A DNA stretch of 64,000 nt, taken from Arthrobacter echini. GTDB taxonomy: Bacteria; Actinomycetota; Actinomycetes; Actinomycetales; Micrococcaceae. Each line of letters starts with the position of its first letter. The stretch's first letter is position 1. The notes below the pieces were generated by a model. It did not search any database, was not told the origin of the DNA, and saw only the letters and a program-made list of their open reading frames with translations. The stretch covers positions 62,001 through 126,000 of the forward strand of contig NZ_SSWH01000006.1 of assembly GCF_004803505.1 (NCBI RefSeq). Direction: 5' to 3'. Shown piece after piece: positions 27,313 to 36,229 of the stretch. The position numbers were made by a program, and so were the translations under genes.

Positions 27313-27543
27313 TCAGCCCCGCTGCTTCATGCGACGCCTGATGTCGCGTGAGCGGACGACCATCCCTGCGACATGGCAGATCATGCCCACCACGATCACC
27401 GATATGCCCGTGTACACGAGATTGTCCTGGGCCTTTCCGGCACCGACGACGGCGACCAGGATACCGATGGCTGTCGTGACGAGCGCGGAGACCACGAGTT
27501 TGCGGTACAGGTCCGAGCCGGTCTCCCAGGGCGTATTCAGCAT
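27313..27543 (-). CDS. Small two-helix membrane protein
   Basis: The 76-residue protein has two transmembrane helices (about 15-33 and 43-62) and a basic tail (RSRDIRRRMKQRG). I recognise no family with confidence. It sits between the HadA-like gene and a DUF2797 gene. Confidence 0.65.
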   Translation of the reverse strand: MLNTPWETGSDLYRKLVVSALVTTAIGILVAVVGAGKAQDNLVYTGISVIVVGMICHVAGMVVRSRDIRRRMKQRG

Positions 27544-27643
27544 GGCCTGATTCTACCGTCGTCGTGCACGCGACGGTTCGGGGCCGTGCCGACAATGAAG
27601 TACCGGCGGGCCATACTGACAGTGCTATCCCGAACAGCGCCGC

Positions 27644-28702
27644 TCAGAACAGTGCCTCCTGGACGGCGGGCACTGCTGTGGTGAAGTCGCCGAGGTGCAG
27701 CCGCTTGCCCTTGAGCTGCGAGAGGTCGGCGACGAAGACGAGATCGGCTCCGTCGATCGAGACCAGCGCGGAGGGCCCGAGCAGCTCGCGGATCGTGAAG
27801 CCATGGCGGCCTGCTCCGAGCGGCTCGGGGTAGGGCTGCAGACCGCTGTAGGCGAGGACGACGTCGGCCTCGGGCGGGACGAACTCCTCCCGAACCACCT
27901 CGAAACCCTCCACGTCGATGCCTCCGGCGAGCAGCCCGCGGGCTGCGAGCGCGAAGCCGTCGTTGATGTCCTGCAGCTGCGCAGCCGGTAGCGGCGCACA
28001 GAGCGCTGCGGCTTTCGCGCCGGAACGCACGGCCTGCTGCAGACCGACGGAGCGCGTCACCTCGTCCTCCAGGATCCGCACCGTCCGGCCGTCGCGCGCG
28101 TAGGCCACGTACTGCGCGAGGACTGCACCCTGTTCCACAAGCCGTGCCCGCTTCCGCAGGTGCGACGCCGTTCCCACCTTGGACGCACCATCGGCGAAGG
28201 TCGCGACGTAGAGCCAGTGCGGCTGGTCCAGGTACCGCTTGAGGCCTGCCGGTGCGATGCCCGAGCGGTGGATGTCGTGCATGAAGCGCAGATCGTCCTG
28301 CGCGAAGCAGCGCCCGCACTGATAGCCTCGCTCGGCCGGCAACTGATCGGCGCACGGACTCCAGGTCCGCTCGTCCCGGTCATGGACCCGGTGGAACCCC
28401 AGACAGAATCTCTCCTCGGCTGCGATCTCGAACGCCACTCTGGCGCCCGAGGCGAGCTGGAGATCGGGCGTGGCGGCGTCGGCCGTTCCGGCCGGGATGA
28501 TGCGGTCCGTGCCGGGCGTGTCAGGTCCTCCGGTCGAGACACCGGCCGATTCCTCGCGCAAAGCGTGCGGCCGTCCGGACCCGGAATAGGCAGGTGTCTC
28601 CTTGTCCGCCAGGGTCCTGTCCTGCGGCAGGGTCTCGTGCAGTGACAGGACTGGTCCGTCGGCATGCCAGGTCACGCCGCTGCAGAGATAGGTCGGTTCC
28701 AT
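27644..28702 (-). CDS. DUF2797 protein
   Basis: The 352-residue protein starts with MEPTYLCSGVTW. A Cys-rich, probably zinc-binding part (WSPCADQLPAERGYQCGRCF) lies near 120-150, followed by a conserved HWLYVATFADGASKVGTASH block that resembles a GIY-YIG-like fold. The length and the CxxC plus KVGTAS pattern fit DUF2797. Function is unknown in this family as far as I know. The gene stands alone. Confidence 0.72.
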   Translation of the reverse strand: MEPTYLCSGVTWHADGPVLSLHETLPQDRTLADKETPAYSGSGRPHALREESAGVSTGGPDTPGTDRIIPAGTADAATPDLQLASGARVAFEIAAEERFCLGFHRVHDRDERTWSPCADQLPAERGYQCGRCFAQDDLRFMHDIHRSGIAPAGLKRYLDQPHWLYVATFADGASKVGTASHLRKRARLVEQGAVLAQYVAYARDGRTVRILEDEVTRSVGLQQAVRSGAKAAALCAPLPAAQLQDINDGFALAARGLLAGGIDVEGFEVVREEFVPPEADVVLAYSGLQPYPEPLGAGRHGFTIRELLGPSALVSIDGADLVFVADLSQLKGKRLHLGDFTTAVPAVQEALF

Positions 28703-28768
28703 TCCCCCACAGTAGGCGTGGCCTCCCCCGAACCGAGGGCCGCGCCGCGATCCGTCAGCCGGCGACTC

Positions 28769-29818
28769 TCACGCCAGCACGGCGCTGAGGTCGTAGGCTG
28801 CCGGGATCTCGAGCTGCTCGAACGTGCACGAGCGCGCCTGACGGTCGGGGCGCCAGCGCTCGAACTGCACGGTGTGCCGGAAGCGTGCGCCCTCCATCTG
28901 GTCGTACCGCACCTCGACCACGCGGCGCGGGTGCAGCCGGACGAAGGACACGTCCTTCGCGGACGCGAAGCGGCTGCGCTCCGTGGCACCCCGGACCGGC
29001 TCGCCGTCGTCGTCGCGCACCACGTCGGGGTCGAGCTCGTCGATCAGCTCCAGTCTGCGTGCATTCGAGAAGGCCGAGATACCGCCCACGTTCCGCAGCT
29101 CGCCGCCGTCGTCGTACAGCCCGAGCAGCAGCGACCCCACGCCCCGGCCGGAGGTGTGCACCCGGTATCCGAGGACCACCGTGTCCGCGCTGCGATGATG
29201 CTTGACCTTGAGCATGCGCCGCTTGTCGGGCTCGTAGGCCGCGCTGAGCGGCTTCGCCACGACGCCGTCGAGGCCTGCGCCCTCGAACTCGACCAGCCAG
29301 CGCCGGGCCACCTCGACGTCGCGCGTGATCTGGGAGAGATGGACCGGCGCGGAGAAGGTCTCGCCGATGCCTTCCAGGACCGTGCGGCGCCGGCCGAAGG
29401 GCAGACCTGTCAGGTCGGTGGCGTCGAGTGCGAGGAGATCGAAGGCAACGAACGACGACGGCGTCTGCTCGGCGAGGAGCTGGATCCGGCTCCCGGCGGG
29501 ATGGATCCGCTGGGAGAGGGCCTCCCAGTCGAGCCGCTCGGCCCCGGTCTCACCCTGCCGGATGACGATCTCGCCGTCGACCACGCACCGGTCGGGAAGA
29601 TTCTCGAGCAACGCCTCGACGAGCTCGGGGAAGTACCGCGTGAGCGGCTTCGAGCCCCGGCTCCCGATCTCACACGCGCCGTCCTCGATCTTCACGATGG
29701 CCCGGAACCCGTCCCACTTCGGTTCGTACACGAGCCCTCCCGGGAGACTGTCGGGCTCGGGGACGGCGCTGACGGCTTTGGCCAGCATGGGTTTGACGGG
29801 AAAGGGCAGCTCGGTCAT
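28769..29818 (-). CDS. ligC: ATP-dependent DNA ligase, LigC-like
   Basis: The 349-residue protein is an adenylation-type ligase with nucleophile Lys34 in EPKWDGFR, motif III (VDGEIVI, FVAFDLLALD), motif IV (EGAGLDGVVAKP) and motif V (MLKVKHHRSADTVVLGYR), then an OB-fold end (VVEVRYDQMEGARFRHTVQF). In mycobacteria LigC enzymes act as backup ligases in repair. Unlike LigD it has no primase or nuclease domain. The start is ATG 29818; the open frame upstream is not conserved-looking. Confidence 0.9.
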   Translation of the reverse strand: MTELPFPVKPMLAKAVSAVPEPDSLPGGLVYEPKWDGFRAIVKIEDGACEIGSRGSKPLTRYFPELVEALLENLPDRCVVDGEIVIRQGETGAERLDWEALSQRIHPAGSRIQLLAEQTPSSFVAFDLLALDATDLTGLPFGRRRTVLEGIGETFSAPVHLSQITRDVEVARRWLVEFEGAGLDGVVAKPLSAAYEPDKRRMLKVKHHRSADTVVLGYRVHTSGRGVGSLLLGLYDDGGELRNVGGISAFSNARRLELIDELDPDVVRDDDGEPVRGATERSRFASAKDVSFVRLHPRRVVEVRYDQMEGARFRHTVQFERWRPDRQARSCTFEQLEIPAAYDLSAVLA

Positions 29819-29924
29819 GTCCTGATCCTGTCGTATCCCGCCACCTCTGACTATGTCGGGCTTCATGAACGCACGAGTGACCGCACGGAGATCATCCTCC
29901 GAGGAGCCGGCTCGGCATTCGGCT

Positions 29925-31247
29925 CTACAACCCCTCGGCCACGGCGGCCGCCGCGGCGAGCCAAGCCCGCTGGGTGGCCGGTCGCATGGCGCTGAAGCGG
30001 ATGCGGCCCTTGAGCAGCGCGACATCGAACGGGATGGTCAGGGTGCGCCGCGCCAGGTCGCCGAACCCGTCGGCTATCGCCCGCCCCTGGGTTCTGCTGC
30101 CGTTCTTGTCCGACTGGCTGATGATCACCACGGCCTGCCGTGCCAGTTCCCCGTAGCGTCCACCGCGGTCGCGCAGTGCCTCGAGCAGGAGCGCTCCTGC
30201 TTCGGCATGTTCCTCGAGCGTCGTGGTGGCGATCACCAGTTGGTCGGTGTGATGGATCATGCGCAGCCAGCGCTCGGCGGTCTCGTCGTTCCCCGAATCG
30301 ACGACGTTGAGGCGGAAGTACTTGGACGCAACCTCGTGGAGGGCGTCGAAGTCCCCGGCTGTGACCTTCTGCTCGGATGCGAGCACGGCCGGTTTCGAGC
30401 GGAGGACGTCGAACTTGTCGGCCGTCTGGTGGTGGACATACCGCGCCAGCAGCGCCGACTGCGCGGAGGGAGCCAGGAGGGCATCGGTCTGCGGCAGGAG
30501 GTCGAGCACCGTGGCCTCGTGCGGACCCTGCTCGGTCCGCCAGCCGAGGGTTCCCCTGGTCTCGTTGTTGTCCCAGGCCAGCACCGGCCCGCCGCCGTTG
30601 CGCGCGAAGACGGCGGCGAGCAGCACCGTGGTGGGGGTCTTGTTGGCGCCGCCCTTGCCGTTGACCACCGAGATGGTGCGGGGCCCGGGCCAGTGCCTGC
30701 TCACGGTTGCGACATCGGCCCGGACAGCGCGCTCCGCGGCGGAGGGGCCGAGACGGATACCGAGCCCGGCGAGGAAGCCGCGGAATCCGGTCTCCGCCGG
30801 CACGACGACATCGTCCGGGGTCAGGAAGGAGCGCCGTCCCTCTCTGGGGCGCAGACCCGTGGCCGCTACCCCCGAGGGTGGCGCCGACGCCTCGGCATCC
30901 GGAGCCGGTGCGGACGAGGCCTCCGCGGGGATCGGCGGCTCCGCGATGCGCAGCGATTCGCCGGTCCCCACCCCGGGACGTACGCCGTTCGACGCCGTCA
31001 CCACCACCCGTACGGGAGGACTCATTTCCTGTGGGTTCCTCTCCGCCGGCTTCTCGTCCGCGGCCTGAGCCTGCACCACGGCGTCGGAGCCCGCAGAGTC
31101 CGGGGCGATCTCCGGCGCGTGTCCGTCCGGACCGGGAGAGAAGCGATCCACGAAACGTGGTGGGATGTCCTGCGCCCGACGTCGGCGTGCGCCACCCGGT
31201 GCGTCCTGTGGGTCCGCGGTGGTCCTGGCAGACTTCTCGTGTGTCAT
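29925..31247 (-). CDS. ParA/MinD-like ATPase with long disordered N-terminus
   Basis: The protein of about 440 residues has roughly 180 N-terminal residues rich in Pro, Ala and Ser. An ATPase domain follows with a deviant Walker A (NGKGGANKTPTTVLLAAVFA) and a WDNNETRGTLGWR loop like those of EspI/MinD-type proteins linked to type VII secretion. Walker B is NVVDSGND. No ESX genes are in this window. The start is ATG 31247 after AAGGGGAAG; an in-frame ATG at 31304 is possible. Role unknown, likely in positioning or secretion-related processes. Confidence 0.75.
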   Translation of the reverse strand: MTHEKSARTTADPQDAPGGARRRRAQDIPPRFVDRFSPGPDGHAPEIAPDSAGSDAVVQAQAADEKPAERNPQEMSPPVRVVVTASNGVRPGVGTGESLRIAEPPIPAEASSAPAPDAEASAPPSGVAATGLRPREGRRSFLTPDDVVVPAETGFRGFLAGLGIRLGPSAAERAVRADVATVSRHWPGPRTISVVNGKGGANKTPTTVLLAAVFARNGGGPVLAWDNNETRGTLGWRTEQGPHEATVLDLLPQTDALLAPSAQSALLARYVHHQTADKFDVLRSKPAVLASEQKVTAGDFDALHEVASKYFRLNVVDSGNDETAERWLRMIHHTDQLVIATTTLEEHAEAGALLLEALRDRGGRYGELARQAVVIISQSDKNGSRTQGRAIADGFGDLARRTLTIPFDVALLKGRIRFSAMRPATQRAWLAAAAAVAEGL

Positions 31248-31451
31248 CGTGGCTGCTTCCCCTTGGGGGCCCGCGGACCGGGCGTCCGTCGAATGTGCGC
31301 TCATCCTATGGCGCCATCACTGCCCCGTGAAGGTCTTCCCCGGGAAACTTCCTGATCTTCCGCACAGCGCGCGGGCCAGCCACCATGAGGTGGGGCAGGA
31401 GTCGGCACTTGCGGGCCTGCCGTCCTGAGCCGGCCCGAGGAAGGAGACACG

Positions 31452-32081
31452 ATGCAGTCCGGATCGATGCAGGAGTTCTGGGACGAGCGCTACCGGAAGC
31501 GTTCCCACGTGTGGAGCGGAGAGCCGAACAGGCAGCTCGTCGCCGTGGCGGAGAGCCTTCAGCCCGGCAGGGCGCTCGACGTCGGGGCCGGTGAGGGAGC
31601 GGACGCGATCTGGCTTGCCACGTCCGGCTGGGACGTCCTCGGGGTCGACGTCTCAGCGGTCGCTCTCTCCCGTGCGCGTGCGCATACGCGGGAACTCGAT
31701 GCATCGGTGACCGCCCGTCTCGACTGGCGGCAAGTGGATCTGCTGTCCTCACCCGAACTCCCCGCGGATTTCGATCTCGTCTCCGTACAGTTCATGCACC
31801 TTGCGGACCCCGAACGCACACGCCTGTTCCGCATGCTCGCCACCCGCGTGGGCACCGGTGGCTCGCTCTTGATCGTCGCCCACGATCCTTCGGACCTGCA
31901 CACGGGCGTCGGGAGACCGCCGCAGCCCGAGCTGTACTACACCCCGGAGCAGGTAGCCGCCGTGCTCGACGATTCGTGGGACATCCGCGTCGGCGAATCC
32001 CGCGCGCGCACCGAACGGACGCCGGACGGACGCGACGTGGGCGTGAACGACGTCGTCGTCCACGCGGTGCGCCTGCGCTGA
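31452..32081 (+). CDS. Class I SAM-dependent methyltransferase
   Basis: The 209-residue protein has motif I ALDVGAGEGADAIWLA near 45-60, then VLGVDVSAVALSRA, motif post-I and the SVQFMHL strand. The N-terminal FWDERYRKRSHVWSGEPN is like TehB/thiopurine-type methyltransferases. The substrate cannot be deduced. AGGAAGGAGACACG precedes ATG 31452. Next on the strand are two small genes of unknown role. Confidence 0.88.
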   Translation: MQSGSMQEFWDERYRKRSHVWSGEPNRQLVAVAESLQPGRALDVGAGEGADAIWLATSGWDVLGVDVSAVALSRARAHTRELDASVTARLDWRQVDLLSSPELPADFDLVSVQFMHLADPERTRLFRMLATRVGTGGSLLIVAHDPSDLHTGVGRPPQPELYYTPEQVAAVLDDSWDIRVGESRARTERTPDGRDVGVNDVVVHAVRLR

Positions 32082-32154
32082 GTGCCGGCGGCGCGGGTCC
32101 TCGGAGCACGCCGGAGCTGCTGCCGGCGGGAGTGCCTGCAACTAGGCTGGCGCC

Positions 32155-32586
32155 ATGTCCGTCCTGACCGTGACTCTGCCGCCCGACCCGATCGTCGTGG
32201 AGATCGTCTCCGAGGGCCCGCGATGGTGGGAGATCGTCGGAGCCCTGGCGCCCCTGGCCGTCCTGCTCGCCGCAGCGCTGGCCACGATCACCGCCTTCGC
32301 GACACTGCGCCAGCGGGCGACGGCGGACCGCGCGGCGCTCGAGCAGAAGAGGCGGGCCGACGACCGGTCGGAGTGGTGGCGCCGGACGCAGTGGGGTATC
32401 GACGCCGCGACCTCCCTCGATCCGGTACGGCAGGAGGCTGGTGTGGAGGCCCTCCTGCGGCTGTCCTACAGTGAGCTCACCACGGAGGAGGACCGCCTGA
32501 TCCTCGATGCCATCTGGGTCAGCAGCCCGGTCGCCAACCCTGAGGACCCACGTGCTGGACTGCCCGACGACGGTGGCGGACAATGA
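32155..32586 (+). CDS. Hypothetical single-pass membrane protein
   Basis: The 143-residue protein has one N-terminal transmembrane helix (VGALAPLAVLLAAALATITA, about 28-47), a basic helical stretch with many Arg and Glu residues, and an acidic C-terminus. It may be a membrane-anchored helix bundle. I do not recognise the family. Confidence 0.6.
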   Translation: MSVLTVTLPPDPIVVEIVSEGPRWWEIVGALAPLAVLLAAALATITAFATLRQRATADRAALEQKRRADDRSEWWRRTQWGIDAATSLDPVRQEAGVEALLRLSYSELTTEEDRLILDAIWVSSPVANPEDPRAGLPDDGGGQ

Positions 32587-32614
32587 GAACAGGACGACCG
32601 ACCGAGGAGTGGCG

Positions 32615-32788
32615 ATGACCGATACAGCACGTGCACGACCAGCGCCGAACGGGCAGCCCGTCTACCGGCGACCGGCTGACACCCCGAGGGTGAGCGCCGC
32701 GAAGGCGCGGCTGCGTGTAGCGCTCGACGAACAGCTCGGCCGTAAGACACCGCAGTCCGTCAAGGAAGCGGCCATGAAGAAGCAGTAG
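32615..32788 (+). CDS. Small basic hypothetical protein
   Basis: The 57-residue frame (MTDTARARPAPNGQPVYRRP ...) has a disordered Arg/Pro-rich start and a C-terminal helix with many Lys and Arg residues. ATG 32615 follows GAGGAGTGGCG at acceptable spacing. It begins 28 bp after the preceding hypothetical gene and ends before a strong terminator, which supports a short operon. Confidence 0.55.
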   Translation: MTDTARARPAPNGQPVYRRPADTPRVSAAKARLRVALDEQLGRKTPQSVKEAAMKKQ

Positions 32789-32813
32789 CGGGTTCCCCCG
32801 CACACCACGAAAA

Positions 32814-32853
32814 GCAGGAAGGCCCCGGAGCACGAGCTCCGGGGCCTTCCTGC
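32814..32853. terminator. 18-bp perfect hairpin terminator
   Basis: Arms at 32814-32831 and 32836-32853 pair perfectly over 18 bp with a 4-nt loop (ACGA). It lies 25 bp after the small gene stop and 2 bp before the 3' end of tRNA-Met on the other strand, so it can serve both directions. Confidence 0.85.
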
Positions 32854-32855
32854 TG

Positions 32856-32929
32856 TAGCGGTGCCGGGACTCGATCCCGGGACCTCACGATTATGAGTCG
32901 TGCGCTCTAACCAGCTGAGCTACACCGCC
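32856..32929 (-). tRNA. tRNA-Met (CAT)
   Basis: The minus strand folds as a 74-nt tRNA without encoded CCA. It has the acceptor GGCGGTG/CACCGCT, a D-arm TAGCTCAGCTGGTTAGAGC, an anticodon arm CACGA-CTCATAA-TCGTG with anticodon CAT, and a T-arm CCGGGATCGAGTCCCGG. The paired first acceptor position fits an elongator tRNA-Met rather than initiator; a tRNA-Ile with modified CAT is less likely from the sequence. Confidence 0.93.
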
Positions 32930-32983
32930 GCAAATGAGGGTGCCCGCACCGATCCGAGGATCGTCACGGGCCTCTCATTCGTG

Positions 32984-33055
32984 AGCCCCCCACCGGAATC
33001 GATCCGGTGACCTCGTTCTTACCAAGAACGCGCTCTACCACTGAGCTAGGGGGGC
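32984..33055 (-). tRNA. tRNA-Thr (GGT)
   Basis: The minus strand gives a 72-nt tRNA with acceptor GCCCCCC/GGGGGGC, D-arm TAGCTCAGTGGTAGAGC, anticodon arm CGTTC-TTGGTAA-GAACG with anticodon GGT, and T-arm CACCGGATCGATTCCGGTG. It is upstream of tRNA-Met with a 54-nt gap, so the two are likely one transcript. Confidence 0.94.
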
Positions 33056-33127
33056 AACAGCACGTTACGTTACCAGTTCTCCGGCGGTGGGGCGAAATCG
33101 CGAGCCGCTCCGGAAGGGCGGATCCGC

Positions 33128-33170
33128 GGACCGCGTGGGAGCAGCGTCAGCCGCCACTCCCACGCGGTCC
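33128..33170. terminator. Hairpin terminator of the DEAD-box helicase gene
   Basis: Perfect 14-bp arms at 33128-33141 and 33157-33170 enclose a 15-nt loop, 16 bp past the helicase stop on the minus strand. It separates the helicase from the tRNA pair. There is no T-tract. Confidence 0.75.
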
Positions 33171-33185
33171 TCCCGTGCGTTCCTG

Positions 33186-35102
33186 CTACTGCTCGGACTG
33201 CGCGCTGGAGCGCCCCGTGCCGGCGCCTGCACCCTTGTTCTGGCGCGGCTTGCGGCTGGCGTCACCCGAGAACCGGGTATCGCCGTCGCGCTTGGGGTAG
33301 TCCTTCCGATACGGCTTCTTGAACTCGCCGGCGCCGCGTCCGCCCGAGGGCTTGCGGCCCTTGTCGAGCTCGAGGTGGATGAGTTCGCCGCCGATGCGCG
33401 TCCTGGACAGGGCACGCAGCTGATCCTTGGACAGATCGGCCGGAAGCTCCACGAGACTGTGGTCGGCGCGGATGTCGATCCCGCCGATCTGTGCCGAGGA
33501 CAATCCGCCCTCGTTGGCGATGGCGCCGACGATGGAACCGGGCATCACCCGCTGACGACGTCCCACCGCGATGCGGTAGGTGGCGTTGCCCTCCGTGAGG
33601 GTGCGCGTCGGGCCCCGGGAGCCGAAGCCGTCCTTGCGCCCCTCGGCCCGCTCGCGCTGACCGGCAGGAGCCACGGGGATGTCCTTCACGAGGATCGGCT
33701 GGCCGCCCTGTGCCATGACGGCGAGGGCCGCGGCGATCTCGCTGGCCGGGACGTCGTGCTCCTGCTCGTAGTTCGCGATCAACTCGCGGAACAGCGAGAC
33801 GTCCTCACCGGAGAGGGTCTGGGTGATCCTGTCGGCGAACTTGCCCAGACGCAGCTCGTTGATCTTCGCCGTGGACGGCAACTGCATCTGCTCCACGGGC
33901 TGGCGCGTGGCCTTCTCGATGGAGCGCAGCAGGTACTTCTCCCGCGGCGTGATGAACAGGATGGCGTCCCCCGAACGGCCCGCGCGGCCGGTGCGGCCGA
34001 TGCGGTGCACGTAGGACTCCGTGTCGTGCGGGATGTCGTAGTTCACGACGAGCGAGATGCGGTCCACGTCCAGACCGCGGGCCGCGACGTCGGTCGCCAC
34101 GAGGATGTCGATCTTGCCGTCGCGGAGGGCCTCGACGGTGCGCTCGCGCTGCTGCTGCGGGATGTCACCGTTGATGGCTGCGGCCGAGAAGCCCCGTGAA
34201 CGCAACTTGTCCGCCAGGTCCTCGGTCGCCATCTTGGTGCGGACGAACGCGATGATGCCGTCGTAGTCCTCGACCTCGAGGATCCGCGTGAGCGCGTCCA
34301 GCTTGTGCGGGCCCATGACCTGCAGGTACCGCTGGCGCGTGTTGGTGCCCGTCGTCGTCTTGCCCTTGACCGAGATCTCGGCCGGATCGTTCAGGTACTT
34401 CTTGGCGATGCGCCGAATGGCCGGGGGCATGGTCGCGGAGAACAGGGCCACCTGCTTCTCGTCAGGGGTCGAGGAGAGGATCTGCTCCACGTCCTCGGCG
34501 AAGCCCATGCGCAACATCTCGTCCGCCTCGTCGAGCACCACGTACTCGAGATTGGACAGGTCGAGCGAGCCCTTGGAGATGTGATCGATCACGCGGCCCG
34601 GGGTCCCGACGACCACCTGCGCGCCACGGCGCAGCCCGTTGAGCTGCGGTCCGTAGGGCGAACCGCCGTAGACGGGCAGGACGGTGAAGCCGTCCATGTG
34701 CTTGGCGTAGGAGGTGAAGGCCTCGGCGACCTGGAGTGCGAGCTCGCGGGTCGGTGCGAGCACCAGCACCTGCGTGTTCTTGCTGGGTCCGCCGTTGATA
34801 TCGGCGAGCTCGGCCATCTTGGACAGCGCCGGGATGGCGAACGCGGCGGTCTTGCCGGTGCCGGTCTGGGCGAGACCGACGACGTCGCGGCCGTCGAGCA
34901 GCGCGGGGATCGTCGCCGCCTGGATGGGTGAAGGCTTCTCGTAGCCGACGTCGGACAGGGCCGCGAGAACGCGCCCGTCGAGGTTGAGGTCGGCGAAGCG
35001 GATGTCCACGCCGTCGTCGACCGGCTGGGCGCCGGATGCAGCCGGTGCTGCCTCGATGCCGGATGTGGTTTCGGTGTTCTGCTCGGTCAGATTTTCAGGC
35101 AC
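33186..35102 (-). CDS. deaD: DEAD-box ATP-dependent RNA helicase (CsdA/DeaD-like)
   Basis: The 638-residue protein has the Q motif (GYEKPSPIQAATIP), motif I (AQTGTGKT), motif II (DEAD in VVLDEADEMLRMGF), motif III (SATMP), and the helicase C-terminal motifs (VATDVAARGLDVDRI, YVHRIGRTGRAGR). A DbpA-like RNA-binding domain (about 480-560: ATYRIAVGRRQRVMPGSIVG) and a basic disordered tail follow, as in CsdA. It unwinds RNA in ribosome assembly and cold adaptation. GTG 35102 follows GGAGGA 9 nt upstream. It has a long leader and its own terminator. Confidence 0.94.
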   Translation of the reverse strand: MPENLTEQNTETTSGIEAAPAASGAQPVDDGVDIRFADLNLDGRVLAALSDVGYEKPSPIQAATIPALLDGRDVVGLAQTGTGKTAAFAIPALSKMAELADINGGPSKNTQVLVLAPTRELALQVAEAFTSYAKHMDGFTVLPVYGGSPYGPQLNGLRRGAQVVVGTPGRVIDHISKGSLDLSNLEYVVLDEADEMLRMGFAEDVEQILSSTPDEKQVALFSATMPPAIRRIAKKYLNDPAEISVKGKTTTGTNTRQRYLQVMGPHKLDALTRILEVEDYDGIIAFVRTKMATEDLADKLRSRGFSAAAINGDIPQQQRERTVEALRDGKIDILVATDVAARGLDVDRISLVVNYDIPHDTESYVHRIGRTGRAGRSGDAILFITPREKYLLRSIEKATRQPVEQMQLPSTAKINELRLGKFADRITQTLSGEDVSLFRELIANYEQEHDVPASEIAAALAVMAQGGQPILVKDIPVAPAGQRERAEGRKDGFGSRGPTRTLTEGNATYRIAVGRRQRVMPGSIVGAIANEGGLSSAQIGGIDIRADHSLVELPADLSKDQLRALSRTRIGGELIHLELDKGRKPSGGRGAGEFKKPYRKDYPKRDGDTRFSGDASRKPRQNKGAGAGTGRSSAQSEQ

Positions 35103-35438
35103 GGGAAACAGTCCTCCAGGTAGGTGCCGGCCGGCCCTGCGGGAGGAAGCCCGAAGTGCCGGATGAACGTGGGAATCCGGCACTGTCTCAATCCCGCGCC
35201 GTGATTCCTCGTCCCGCATCGCTGACGCTCGCTATGAGCTGCGATATGGAACTTTTCTCTCGCCGGCGCTCCCTGATGAATCTGCTCGCGAGTCTTGGCT
35301 CCGAGCCCCAACACAACCTATCCGGACCGAATGGCCGGAGATGACGGGAATACCGGTGTGGGGGATGTATCCAGTCTACGGCACACCCCTCCACCTGCGC
35401 TGCACGGGCACGAGCCCGAGCAGGTGACGTTCCGCACG
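35103..35438. promoter_or_regulatory. Leader and upstream region of the helicase gene
   Basis: The 336-bp region between the helicase start and the MOSC gene stop holds no gene. On the minus strand the leader can form a 9-bp perfect hairpin (arms 35156-35164 and 35175-35183) about 54 nt before the GTG start, besides the GGAGGA ribosome site. A long structured leader is known for cold-shock DEAD-box helicases, so RNA-level control is plausible; this is inference. Confidence 0.4.
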
Positions 35439-36095
35439 TCAGGCCGGCGATGCCACCTTCGATGCCCGCAGTGCGGAGCGCCGCACCTGCGGAGCGAGTG
35501 TGATTCGGCCGTCGTCGGCCGCGCTCAGCAGCACCTGCGCCTGGTCCTGGTCGAGTCCGGCGAAGACCTGGGCGGCCGTGACTCCGTGCGCGGGGACGTC
35601 GTGCACGCGGATGGTGTCCCCAGCCGTGATGCTCCCGCGCGAGACCACGCGGAGGTAGGTACCCACGCGGTTCGCCTCCGAGAAGCGTCTGACCCACGAC
35701 TTCTCATCGAGGAAGCGGGCGAAGTTGATGCAGGGCGTCCGCGGCATAGTCACCTCGAGGACCACCTGGTCGCCGATGCTCCAGCGCTCGCCGATGACGG
35801 CGTTGGACGCGTCGATCCCGCCGACCCGGAGATTCTCGCCGAACAGGCCCGGACGCATGTCCCGGCCCAGCTGCTGCGTCCAGAAGTCGGCGTCGGGCTG
35901 CCCGTAGGCGTAGATGGCCTTCAACGGTCCGCCATGATGCTTCCTGCTGGCCTGGACATCGCCGGTGAGCCCCAGCGGGTGGACGGTGACGGGCCCCTCG
36001 ACCGCTCGCTTGTCGATGGCGGTCACACCGGTGGTGTCCTTCGTGGGCAGGAGTTCGTGCACGCGGCAGACAGCGAGGAGGGTGCCAGTGGTCAT
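35439..36095 (-). CDS. MOSC domain protein (YiiM-like)
   Basis: The 218-residue protein has a beta-rich MOSC fold: LTGDVQASRKHHGGPLKAIY (with the HGG turn), then GENLRVGGIDASNAVIGERW, and the conserved Cys in TMPRTPCINFARF, about 120. MOSC domains bind molybdenum cofactor-type sulfur groups and transfer sulfur or reduce N-hydroxylated compounds. ATG 36095 is preferred over GTG 36101 since AGGA lies 7 nt before it. It is divergent from the amidohydrolase gene. Confidence 0.85.
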   Translation of the reverse strand: MTTGTLLAVCRVHELLPTKDTTGVTAIDKRAVEGPVTVHPLGLTGDVQASRKHHGGPLKAIYAYGQPDADFWTQQLGRDMRPGLFGENLRVGGIDASNAVIGERWSIGDQVVLEVTMPRTPCINFARFLDEKSWVRRFSEANRVGTYLRVVSRGSITAGDTIRVHDVPAHGVTAAQVFAGLDQDQAQVLLSAADDGRITLAPQVRRSALRASKVASPA

Positions 36096-36229
36096 GGCCA
36101 CATCCTATGCATCCTGTGCGTGAGCCAGCGGCGCACCGGAGACCCTGCCCGGAGGCGGATCGTCTCCAGCGTGCTCCAGTGCCGATATGGTGGAAATCAC
36201 CCCACCCGTCCCAGGAAAGGTCGACACCG

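Noticed and set aside
32856-32929. Initiator tRNA or tRNA-Ile (CAT)
   Set aside because: The first acceptor pair can form (G-T), unlike initiator tRNA, and the arms resemble elongator tRNA-Met; tRNA-Ile2 cannot be fully excluded.
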